From NCBI GenBank assembly GCA_964527735.1, contig CAZGPG010000016.1:20187-84186 (forward strand): a stretch of DNA of 64,000 nucleotides, written 5' to 3'. Below are positions 42,931 to 50,528 of the stretch, in pieces (the first letter of the stretch is position 1; each line of letters opens with the position of its first letter). The stretch is from JBEBVQ01 sp964527735 (GTDB lineage Bacteria; Bacteroidota; Bacteroidia; Chitinophagales; Chitinophagaceae). Made by a program: the position numbers and the translations under genes. The notes beneath the pieces are model-generated. The model was not told where the DNA came from, ran no database searches, and saw nothing but the letters and a program-made list of their open reading frames with translations.

Positions 42931-44931
42931 ATGCTACAACACTATTGCTCATCGCTGACCACATACCGAAGGCTGCCCACACAGGAAGTCCGTGTAGGCG
43001 ACCTGCTGCTGGGAAACGGGCACCCTGTACGCGTTCAGACCATGACCACCACCGACACGATGGATGTGGCAGGTACCGTAGCACAGAGCATCCGGTGTAT
43101 TGAGGCGGGAGCCGAGCTGGTGCGCATCACAGCGCCCAGCAAAAAAGAAGCGGAACAGCTGCAGCATATCAAAGACGCCTTGCGGAAACAAGGTTATCGT
43201 ACACCGCTTGTGGCCGACATTCACTTCACACCCAACGCAGCAGAAGTAGCCGCCCGGATCGTGGAGAAAGTACGCGTCAATCCTGGCAACTACGTTGACA
43301 AGAAAAAGTTTGATTTCATTCAATATACAGATGCCGATTACCAGGCGGAACTGGAACGCATCCACGAACGGTTTACACCACTGGTGCGCATCTGCCGCGA
43401 ATATGGCACAGCGATGCGTATCGGCACTAACCACGGTTCGCTCAGTGACCGGATCATGAGCCGCTATGGTGATACGCCGATGGGCATGGTAGAAAGTGCA
43501 ATGGAATTTTTACGGATCGCCCGGGATGAGAACTATCATCAGGTAGTACTCAGTATGAAGAGCAGCAATCCGATCGTTATGGTGCAGGCATACCGGTTAC
43601 TCGTACGGCAGATGTTTGAAGAATTCGGCATCGGCTATCCGTTGCACCTCGGCGTAACGGAAGCCGGCGACGGGGAAGACGGACGGATCAAAAGCGCCAT
43701 CGGTATCGGCTCCCTGCTCGAAGACGGTATCGGCGATACTATCCGGGTTTCACTGACAGAAGACCCGGAATTTGAAATTCCCGTTTGCCGGGATATGGTG
43801 CAGCGTTATACCAACCGGCATTTGCATGAGCCAATACAGCCTTTTGTACCGGAGCACAACAAGATCCTTTTACCTTATGATCCTTTTACCTACAGGCGCA
43901 GGGAAACCATTCCGGTACAGAAAACCGGCGGGCACAGCGTACCGGTTGTAGTTGCGTCGCTGCAGATACCGGAAGATATCCGGCATGAAGACCTGGCTGA
44001 TGCCGGCTACCGTTATGATGCCGCAACGGACAAATGGAATATCGGTGATGCAGCAGCAGATTTTATCTATACCGGCAGCAAGCTGCCGGACTTTGCCTTA
44101 CCCGGCACCTTACAGGTAATCTGTGATTATGATCACTGGAAGACACTTGAAAATAAAGACGGCATCTACCCGCTGATACCTGCGGATAGCATAAAGAATG
44201 AACCACTCCTCCCATCCGCGCAAATTTATTTTCTTGAAGCCGATGCTAATGGCAATTGGACATTCCTATCATACATTACTGCGTACCCACAGGCTGTACT
44301 TTGCCTGAAAAGCACCAACCGGCATGCTATGGCATCCGTACGCCGCCTGCTGGCAGAGCTGACATCCCGGAATATCAAAAACCCGGTGATCCTGATTACG
44401 GAAAGCGCCGCTGCAACGGTAGACGAGCAGCTGATCCATTTTGCTACAGAAGCCGGCGGCCTCATGCTCAACGGGTTCGGAGACGGCATCTGGCTACGCA
44501 ACAAACCGGATGCAATACGGAACATGCGCGTCAGCGGGCGGACATACCTGGAGGTAACCAGCAACCGGCAATTCCTGAATAACACCGCCTTCTCCATATT
44601 ACAGGCGACACGCACACGTATCAGCAAAACGGAATATATCAGTTGCCCAAGCTGCGGGCGTACACTGTTTGATCTGCAGGAAACCACCGCAAGGATCCGC
44701 GCGGCCACCCATCATCTGAAAGGAGTGAAGATCGCGATCATGGGCTGCATTGTAAACGGACCGGGAGAAATGGCAGATGCCGACTTCGGCTATGTAGGCA
44801 GCGGTCCGGGCAGGATCACGTTGTACAAAGGGAAGGAAGTTGTGAAACGGAATGTGCCCAGCGATACGGCCGTATCGGAGTTGATCGGCCTGCTGAAGGA
44901 AAACGAGGCATGGGTAGATCCGTATCCGTAG
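42931..44931 (+). CDS. ispG: 4-hydroxy-3-methylbut-2-enyl-diphosphate synthase IspG
   Basis: A 666-residue iron-sulfur enzyme of the MEP (non-mevalonate) isoprenoid pathway that reduces MEcPP to HMBPP. The TIM-barrel part includes VRVQTMTTTDTMDV, PLVADIHFTPN and VRVNPGNY. The C-terminal iron-sulfur domain carries SCPSCGRT and MGCIVNGPGEMADADFGYVG with the three cluster cysteines. Its length is that of the plant/Bacteroidota type, which has an extra domain of about 250 residues between the barrel and the cluster domain (roughly 300-560 here). The first 43 codons of the longer frame are repeat-derived, so ATG 42931 is chosen. Its TAG stop lies inside the palindrome at 44914-44969. Confidence 0.95.
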   Translation: MLQHYCSSLTTYRRLPTQEVRVGDLLLGNGHPVRVQTMTTTDTMDVAGTVAQSIRCIEAGAELVRITAPSKKEAEQLQHIKDALRKQGYRTPLVADIHFTPNAAEVAARIVEKVRVNPGNYVDKKKFDFIQYTDADYQAELERIHERFTPLVRICREYGTAMRIGTNHGSLSDRIMSRYGDTPMGMVESAMEFLRIARDENYHQVVLSMKSSNPIVMVQAYRLLVRQMFEEFGIGYPLHLGVTEAGDGEDGRIKSAIGIGSLLEDGIGDTIRVSLTEDPEFEIPVCRDMVQRYTNRHLHEPIQPFVPEHNKILLPYDPFTYRRRETIPVQKTGGHSVPVVVASLQIPEDIRHEDLADAGYRYDAATDKWNIGDAAADFIYTGSKLPDFALPGTLQVICDYDHWKTLENKDGIYPLIPADSIKNEPLLPSAQIYFLEADANGNWTFLSYITAYPQAVLCLKSTNRHAMASVRRLLAELTSRNIKNPVILITESAAATVDEQLIHFATEAGGLMLNGFGDGIWLRNKPDAIRNMRVSGRTYLEVTSNRQFLNNTAFSILQATRTRISKTEYISCPSCGRTLFDLQETTARIRAATHHLKGVKIAIMGCIVNGPGEMADADFGYVGSGPGRITLYKGKEVVKRNVPSDTAVSELIGLLKENEAWVDPYP

Positions 44932-44969
44932 AGACGTAGCATGCTACGTCTCTACGGATACGGATCTAC
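44914..44969. repeat. 56-nt perfect palindrome at the end of ispG (GTAGAGAC family)
   Basis: Perfectly self-complementary around GCATGC. It contains the ispG stop codon (44929-44931) and the last codons of ispG, copied inverted on the other side. A further partial direct copy of CTACGTCTCTACGGAT follows to about 44981. Related to repeats at 20379 and 48735. Confidence 0.85.
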
Positions 44970-44994
44970 GTCTCTACGGATCGTCATTATTACC

Positions 44995-45002
44995 TATTTT
45001 TG
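44995..45002 (+). promoter_or_regulatory. -7 box upstream of the EnvC-like gene
   Basis: TATTTTTG exact match, 28 nt before ATG 45031. It lies just beyond the ispG palindrome. Confidence 0.5.
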
Positions 45003-45030
45003 TTTCTTCACCGGAAAATTAACCTCCTGC

Positions 45031-46497
45031 ATGCGCGTCGCATTAATCGTATTATTTACCATAATGCACTTTACAGTTGTTGCCCAGCAACCCTCCCGGT
45101 CTGATCTGGAAAAACAACGGCAGCAGCTCCTCCTGTCCATTAAAGAAACCCAGGACCAGCTGGAGGCAACAAAAAAAGATCAGAAGGCCACACTCAGCCA
45201 GCTGCGGGGTTTGCAGGCAAAGCTGAATGCCCGGCAGCGCCTTATCACCAACATCAATCAGGAGATCAGTAATATTGACCAGAACATCCGGTCTTCTGCG
45301 GGAGAAGTGGCGCAACTCCAGCAAAGGCTCGAGCTGCAGCAAACCCGGTACGCACAATCCATCCGGTACGCCTACAAGCACCGCAATTCATACAATACGC
45401 TGGTGTTCATATTCTCTGCACAAGATTATAATGAGGCGCTGCGACGCATGAAGTACCTGAAAAAATACAGGGATTACCGGAAAGATCAGGTAAATGAAAT
45501 TAAACAAACGCAAGCCAGGCTGGAAAACAAGATAGGAATACTGAATACACAAAAATCACAGAAGAATCTGCTACTCAATACAGAAGAGCAGCAGCGGGAA
45601 GAATTACAGAAAGAGACCAATGAAACCAATAGCGTAGTAAAGCAACTGAAAGGGCGGGAGAAAGAACTGGCGCAGGACATTGATCGCAACCGCCGTGCCG
45701 CACGCCAGGTAGACCAGCAGATCAACAAAATCATTCAGCGGGAGATAGAGCTGGCCAGGAAGAAAGCAGAAGAAGAGGAAAGAAAACGAAAAGAAGAAGA
45801 GAGACGCAAAGCTGCAGAACTGGCGGCAAAATCACAACCGGCGCCGCAACCGGACGGAACTACCTTTGGCAATGTAAAACTGAATACAGGATCCGGCACC
45901 GGCACGTCTGCGCCCAAACCTGCCGCCACAACAACAACACCGGCATCCGGCACAAAAGCCCCTGCCACCGATAAGCCGGCCGACCGGCCGGTTGCATCTG
46001 CGACGCCGCCGCCCCGGAAGACGGCTGCGCCTTCCTATTCACTTTCGCTGACCCCGGAAGTAGCAGCCCTGTCCAACAGTTTCGAAGCTAATAAAGGTAA
46101 GTTGCCCTGGCCGGTAGAAAAAGGATTTATCGCTCTCGGGTTCGGGCCATATAAACATCCAACCGAAGCCCGTATCATGCTCGACAATGCAGGCGTCAGC
46201 ATTAACACCAGTCAGAATGCCGTTGCCCGGGCCGTATTTGCGGGCACGGTAAGCAGCTCCTTCTTTGTATCCGGCGCCGGATGGACGGTCCTGATCAGTC
46301 ACGGGCAATATTACACGGTATACAGCGGGCTTTCGCAGGTATCTGTGGAGAAAGGGCAGTCGGTGACTATCAAACAACCGGTAGGTATTGTTGCTGATAA
46401 TGAAGAAGGCGTACCGGTCATTAACTTCCAGGTATGGAAAGTTGGTGCCAACAACAAATCCTTCAAAATTGATCCTGCCGGATGGATCGCGCGATGA
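45031..46497 (+). CDS. EnvC-like murein hydrolase activator (degenerate M23 domain)
   Basis: A 488-residue exported protein. Signal peptide MRVALIVLFTIMHFTVVAQQ. Residues 22-260 form a long coiled coil rich in Gln, Lys and Glu; 260-340 are a disordered Pro/Ala/Thr/Lys-rich linker; the last 130 residues are a LytM/M23-like domain (GLSQVSVEKGQSV, FQVWK). The metal ligands of active M23 peptidases appear lost: the H-x-G-x-D-x block reads DNAGVSIN and the H-x-H block reads INFQVW, although the FGPYKHP His remains. This fits an EnvC-type protein that activates amidases at the division site rather than cutting murein itself. An in-frame ATG at 44941 starts inside the ispG palindrome and is rejected. 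Confidence 0.88.
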   Translation: MRVALIVLFTIMHFTVVAQQPSRSDLEKQRQQLLLSIKETQDQLEATKKDQKATLSQLRGLQAKLNARQRLITNINQEISNIDQNIRSSAGEVAQLQQRLELQQTRYAQSIRYAYKHRNSYNTLVFIFSAQDYNEALRRMKYLKKYRDYRKDQVNEIKQTQARLENKIGILNTQKSQKNLLLNTEEQQREELQKETNETNSVVKQLKGREKELAQDIDRNRRAARQVDQQINKIIQREIELARKKAEEEERKRKEEERRKAAELAAKSQPAPQPDGTTFGNVKLNTGSGTGTSAPKPAATTTTPASGTKAPATDKPADRPVASATPPPRKTAAPSYSLSLTPEVAALSNSFEANKGKLPWPVEKGFIALGFGPYKHPTEARIMLDNAGVSINTSQNAVARAVFAGTVSSSFFVSGAGWTVLISHGQYYTVYSGLSQVSVEKGQSVTIKQPVGIVADNEEGVPVINFQVWKVGANNKSFKIDPAGWIAR

Positions 46498-46614
46498 ACA
46501 TCCCTCTCTTATCTCCCTTCAAAGGGAGACGATTGTCTCGTTGTGCATACACCATACTTACATCCGGGAACGGTGTGATCGTCCCCCGTTGAAGGGGGAC
46601 AGAGGGGGATGTAA
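46498..46614. repeat. Composite inverted repeat (ACATCCC...GGGATGT), copy B
   Basis: About 117 nt starting right after the EnvC-like stop. Left unit: ATCTCCCTTCAAAGGGAGAC; right unit: GATCGTCCCCCGTTGAAGGG then GGACAGAGGGGGATGT. Opposite orientation to copy A at 23334, with the same two hairpin units. Confidence 0.6.
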
Positions 46615-46672
46615 CAAAGCTGTAATAATAGAAAACCTGCTATCGAACCTATGTGTCATTGGTAGCGTCACA

Positions 46673-48199
46673 TCAATCAATCAATATATCACCCGTCATT
46701 TCTCCCGGCACCGGGATGCCCATGTAATATAATATGGTAGGCGCAATATCACCGAGCTTACCCGGCCGGAGCGTGCCCTGGTAATCATTTGAGATCAGGA
46801 ATAAGGGGACGGGATTCAGGGTATGCGCTGTATTCGGAGAGCCATCGGAGTTGATGAGATAATCTGAGTTGCCATGATCGGCTGTCAGGAAAACCGTATA
46901 ACCATGTGCCAGCGCCGCAGGTACAATACGGGACACGCACTGGTCTACCGTTTCTGCCGCTTTAACTGCTGCCTTCCACACACCTGTATGTCCGACCATA
47001 TCCGCATTTGCAAAATTCAGGCAAATGAAATCGGTCGTTTCCCCGTTAATCTCCGGCAGGATGGCTTCCGTTACCTCAATTGCGCTCATTTCAGGTTTCA
47101 GGTCGTACGTAGGCACTTCTTTGGGCGATGGTATCATGATGCGGCGCTCACCGTCAAACGGCACCTCGCGGCCACCGGAAAAGAAAAAGGTTACATGGGG
47201 ATACTTTTCCGTTTCCGCAATGCGGATCTGGGTTTTACCGGCTCCGGACAATACTGCTCCGAGTGTGTTGGTCAGGTTGTCGTTATCAAAAAGGATACCG
47301 ACATTTTTATACGTCTGGTCGTATTCGGTCATCGTGATATAATCCAGCGGCAGCGGTTGCATATTCAGTTCGGGGAACGCCTGCTGGGTGAGCGCTGTGG
47401 TTATTTCACGGCAGCGGTCTGTACGGAAATTAAAACAGATAACGACATCTCCGGGCTTGATGCGGGCAACCGGTTCCCGGTGCTCATCACATATCACCAC
47501 CGGCAGGATAAATTCATCGGTAACGCCGGCGTCGTAAGATTCCTGTATTGCCTGCAGAGGATCTGTCGCCCGTTTGCCAATACCCCGCGTCAGGGCATCG
47601 TACGCATGTTTTACCCGCTCCCAGCGCTTGTCGCGGTCCATGGCATAGAACCGGCCGGTAACGGAGGCAATCCTGGCCCCTGTGAGACGGGTATGCTCCT
47701 GCAATGTGCGGATAAAGCCGTAGCCGCTTTTCGGATCGGTATCCCGGCCATCCGTAAACGCATGTACGGCCACATCGGGAACTTTATGCGTATGCGCCAG
47801 CGAAAGTAACGCCTTGAGATGATTTATATGTGCATGTACACCGCCGTCGCTGACCAGCCCGATGAAATGCAGGGTTTTTCCCAGGCTTTTGGCCGTTGTA
47901 AGCGCATTTAGCAGCGTCGGGTTGGCAGCCAGTTCGCCGGTATCAACCACCCTGTTGATCCGCTGAAGCTCCTGGTATACAATACGGCCGGCGCCGATAT
48001 TCAGATGCCCTACTTCGGAATTGCCCATCTGCCCTTCGGGCAAGCCGACTGCTTCACCACAGGTGATCAGCTCGGTATGAGGATACTTCTGATATAGGGA
48101 TTGTACAAAAGGTGTTTGTGCATGAGCGATGGCATCAGCTTCAGGAACCTGTCCATGCCCCCAGCCATCCATGATAAGTAATATGCTTTTCCGCGACAT
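46673..48199 (-). CDS. gpmI: 2,3-bisphosphoglycerate-independent phosphoglycerate mutase
   Basis: A 508-residue metal-dependent glycolytic enzyme that interconverts 3- and 2-phosphoglycerate via a phosphoserine intermediate. Active Ser61 lies in QMGNSEVGHLNIGAG, metal-binding Asp11 in LLIMDGWGHG, and a second metal set near the C-terminus in TADHGNSDYL and HTLNPVPLFL. Length is as expected for Mn-type iPGM. ATG 48199 is preferred over an in-frame ATG at 48247; the -7 box is 5 nt before it. Confidence 0.96.
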   Translation of the reverse strand: MSRKSILLIMDGWGHGQVPEADAIAHAQTPFVQSLYQKYPHTELITCGEAVGLPEGQMGNSEVGHLNIGAGRIVYQELQRINRVVDTGELAANPTLLNALTTAKSLGKTLHFIGLVSDGGVHAHINHLKALLSLAHTHKVPDVAVHAFTDGRDTDPKSGYGFIRTLQEHTRLTGARIASVTGRFYAMDRDKRWERVKHAYDALTRGIGKRATDPLQAIQESYDAGVTDEFILPVVICDEHREPVARIKPGDVVICFNFRTDRCREITTALTQQAFPELNMQPLPLDYITMTEYDQTYKNVGILFDNDNLTNTLGAVLSGAGKTQIRIAETEKYPHVTFFFSGGREVPFDGERRIMIPSPKEVPTYDLKPEMSAIEVTEAILPEINGETTDFICLNFANADMVGHTGVWKAAVKAAETVDQCVSRIVPAALAHGYTVFLTADHGNSDYLINSDGSPNTAHTLNPVPLFLISNDYQGTLRPGKLGDIAPTILYYMGIPVPGEMTGDILID

Positions 48200-48204
48200 G
48201 TCTG

Positions 48205-48212
48205 CAAAAATA
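48205..48212 (-). promoter_or_regulatory. -7 box immediately before gpmI
   Basis: The minus strand reads TATTTTTG, CAGAC, ATG. The same eight-base box with a 5-nt gap beginning CAG also precedes ridA. Confidence 0.5.
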
Positions 48213-48340
48213 ATGGAAATGAACGTGTAAGCAGCATCAGAATCCACAAACAGCTGTTTATCTGAAAATCAGAAATTATTCACATTTGGCATAGTTTTAG
48301 CTGATTGTGTATAGTGCAGTGATCAAAAGTGCCCCAATCG

Positions 48341-48742
48341 ATGAAAAATTTTTACCAATTTTTATTCTTTACAGTGCTGATCGTTATTACCCCGCCACTG
48401 GCATCAATGGCACAAAGCACGCCGGTCGGGCAGATCAATAACGCTTTTCGCTCCGGCGACGTAGCGGGCATAACCCGGTATATGGATAATGTAGTGGATG
48501 TGACTCTGAACAACAATCAGAGCACAAGCAGCCGCACACAGGCAGAAATGATGCTGCGCGATTTTTTTAGCAAAAATGAACCCAAAAGCTTTGAGGCCGG
48601 CCATAGCGGGCAAAACCAGCAAACGAATACTTTCTTCAGCATCGGCCATCTCAATACATCCAACGGCCGCTACAGAGTATATATCCTGCTAAAGCAGCAG
48701 GGACAGAACTATCTGCTCCAGGAGATACGAATAGAGAAGTAG
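48341..48742 (+). CDS. DUF4783 secreted protein
   Basis: A 133-residue protein with a signal peptide (MKNFYQFLFFTVLIVITPPL) and a mature part resembling DUF4783 / NTF2-like folds (VGQINNAFRSGDVAGITRYM, MLRDFFSKNEPKSFEAGHSG). It probably lies in the periplasm. Function is not assigned. The GTG at 48329 is in frame but ATG 48341 gives the standard signal peptide. Its stop TAG at 48740-48742 is contributed by the left arm of the palindrome at 48735-48770. Confidence 0.82.
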   Translation: MKNFYQFLFFTVLIVITPPLASMAQSTPVGQINNAFRSGDVAGITRYMDNVVDVTLNNNQSTSSRTQAEMMLRDFFSKNEPKSFEAGHSGQNQQTNTFFSIGHLNTSNGRYRVYILLKQQGQNYLLQEIRIEK

Positions 48743-48770
48743 AGACGTAGCATGCTACGTCTCTACTTCT
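48735..48770. repeat. 36-nt GTAGAGAC palindrome shared by two convergent stop codons
   Basis: Perfectly self-complementary around GCATGC. The left arm holds the DUF4783 stop (48740-48742), the right arm the stop of the TPR gene on the minus strand (48763-48765). Both proteins end Lys-stop. Likely also a bidirectional terminator. Confidence 0.85.
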
Positions 48771-50184
48771 TCCTGTTCTTATACTTTGCAATCAGTTCTG
48801 CAACCGGGGTACGACGCAAAAATTCAGGATTGAGGGTTGTAAATACCCGGACACGGTGGGACGCTGATTGCAGCGCGGTTTCCAGATGCAATAGCGCTTC
48901 TTTGGTCTTCCCCATTTCAAACAGCACGGCGGCATGAAAATAACGGAAGTCCGGCTTATCGCCGCAATGCTCCCGTGCCACTTCGATCTGGGTAAGCGCT
49001 TCGTCGTAGTAGCCGGCAATATACAATCCGCGTATCAGGGCCATCCAGGTGGTTTTATTACCGGGCTTGAGCCGCACGGCATTCAGATAACAGACAAGGG
49101 CTTCGTTCTTTACATCCATCTCCATCAGGCAATTGCCGATCGCCACACAGTAAACGGCATTTTCCTTATTGAGATGCAGCGCTACCGAGTACGATTTTAC
49201 CGCTTTTTCCCATTGTCGTTCCCGTGCGTATGTTTCCCCAATCTTGAAAAAGATAGAATCGTCTTCCGGACTGAGCTGGGATGCTTTCCGGTAATAATGC
49301 CTGGCACGCGGGAAGTCTTTCTGCTTTTCCCAGCAATAGCCCATCGCCTCAAAGATCACGTCCTCGGGATTGGCAATTTCAAGATGAGTTTCCAACACTT
49401 CCAAAGCTTTTTCATACCACTTCAGGCGCATATACGCGTCTGCCATATTGCGGTATGCAAATTCAAATTTCTCATCAATGGCCACGCAAAATTCATAGGC
49501 ATCAATTGCTTTCTCATAAAGCTTAAGGCCCTGATAAGCCGCCCCCAGATTAAACCAGGCAAGAGCATTGTACGGATCGGCTTCCGTCAGCTCGGTATGC
49601 AGCGTTACGCTCTCCTCCAGCCGCTGGGTAACTTCGGCCCAGAAACATACTTTCTGTAAAGCCTCTTCATTGCGCCGGTCGATCCGGATGATCCGCTTCA
49701 GGGTATCAAAGACCGCATCAAACTGCTCACATTCATCATAGACATCCGAAAGCTCGAGCAGCAATTCAATTTTTTCCTTCCCTTCAAATTCATCGGAGCG
49801 TTGTTCGAGCAGCAATGCCGCCTGGTCATATTTGAACTGGCTCAGCAATATATCCGACCGGAGCAGCACCGCTTCGAGACTGACGCTGTCGTATTGTTCC
49901 ATTTCATCCAGCGTCTTCAGTGCCTGGCCGTACTTCTGGGACTGAGCCAGTATTTCGGCCCTGAGCAGCAGCACATTGCCGGAGAAAGGGTAATAAGTAC
50001 GTGCAATATCACAAGCCAGCAAGGCCTGCTCTTCATTATTATCCTGAAAATAATATTCTATAACCCGCTCGAATTCCTCCTCTTCCATAATAGCTTCCGC
50101 TACTCCCCGCTTTACCTGATCGTATCGCTGGAGCAGCTCATCCATGGAATCCCAGTCATCATCCAGATAATCGTCGTTAAACAT
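48763..50184 (-). CDS. Tetratricopeptide-repeat protein
   Basis: A 473-residue protein without signal peptide, so cytoplasmic. It begins with an acidic stretch (DDYLDDDWDSMDE) and then carries at least ten TPR units, for example FNLGAAYQGLKLYEKAIDAY near residue 200 and FFKIGETYARERQWEKAVKS. Arrays of this kind form superhelical scaffolds. No partner is evident. It has its own -7 box and is divergent from pyrG. Confidence 0.9.
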   Translation of the reverse strand: MFNDDYLDDDWDSMDELLQRYDQVKRGVAEAIMEEEEFERVIEYYFQDNNEEQALLACDIARTYYPFSGNVLLLRAEILAQSQKYGQALKTLDEMEQYDSVSLEAVLLRSDILLSQFKYDQAALLLEQRSDEFEGKEKIELLLELSDVYDECEQFDAVFDTLKRIIRIDRRNEEALQKVCFWAEVTQRLEESVTLHTELTEADPYNALAWFNLGAAYQGLKLYEKAIDAYEFCVAIDEKFEFAYRNMADAYMRLKWYEKALEVLETHLEIANPEDVIFEAMGYCWEKQKDFPRARHYYRKASQLSPEDDSIFFKIGETYARERQWEKAVKSYSVALHLNKENAVYCVAIGNCLMEMDVKNEALVCYLNAVRLKPGNKTTWMALIRGLYIAGYYDEALTQIEVAREHCGDKPDFRYFHAAVLFEMGKTKEALLHLETALQSASHRVRVFTTLNPEFLRRTPVAELIAKYKNRKK

Positions 50185-50201
50185 AGCCAGACGGTTTATT
50201 C

Positions 50202-50209
50202 CAAAGTTA
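50202..50209 (-). promoter_or_regulatory. -7 box upstream of the TPR gene
   Basis: The minus strand reads TAACTTTG, 17 nt before ATG 50184. Confidence 0.5.
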
Positions 50210-50440
50210 ACGAATTAATGAGGCAATTTAAAAAATTGAAAAATTGAAAATGTACCCGTGTGACAATATGGGGGATGTGGAACAAGCCAGAAATATACGA
50301 CCCGGCAGATGCAAATTTCCACATCGTTGTTGTCCGGGAAAAAATATGCTAAACATTTAGAAGCCCGCACCGGCAGACTATTTTCCGGCATTATATCAGG
50401 GATTTTCACATTACCTCATTCGTTTGTCCGTTTTTGTTTC

Positions 50441-50448
50441 TATCTTTG
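50441..50448 (+). promoter_or_regulatory. -7 box upstream of pyrG
   Basis: TATCTTTG exact match, 80 nt before the pyrG ATG. A rare Shine-Dalgarno-like AGGAG (50520-50524) lies 4 nt before that ATG, unusual in Bacteroidota. Confidence 0.5.
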
Positions 50449-50528
50449 TATGACCGTACAGCGATCCCATACAAAAATTCATTGCATTTACCAAAGCTGC
50501 ACACCGGTCTTCAAAAAACAGGAGTGTT

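Larger units (their letters stand above)
50185..50528. other. 344-bp divergent control region between the TPR gene and pyrG
   Basis: Contains the TPR-gene box (50202-50209) and the pyrG box (50441-50448). No gene is evident. The AAATTGAAAAATTGAAAA words near 50229 are low-complexity. Confidence 0.55.

Noticed and set aside
46874..47809. 311-codon plus-strand frame opposite gpmI
   Set aside because: Antisense to a complete and conserved gpmI.
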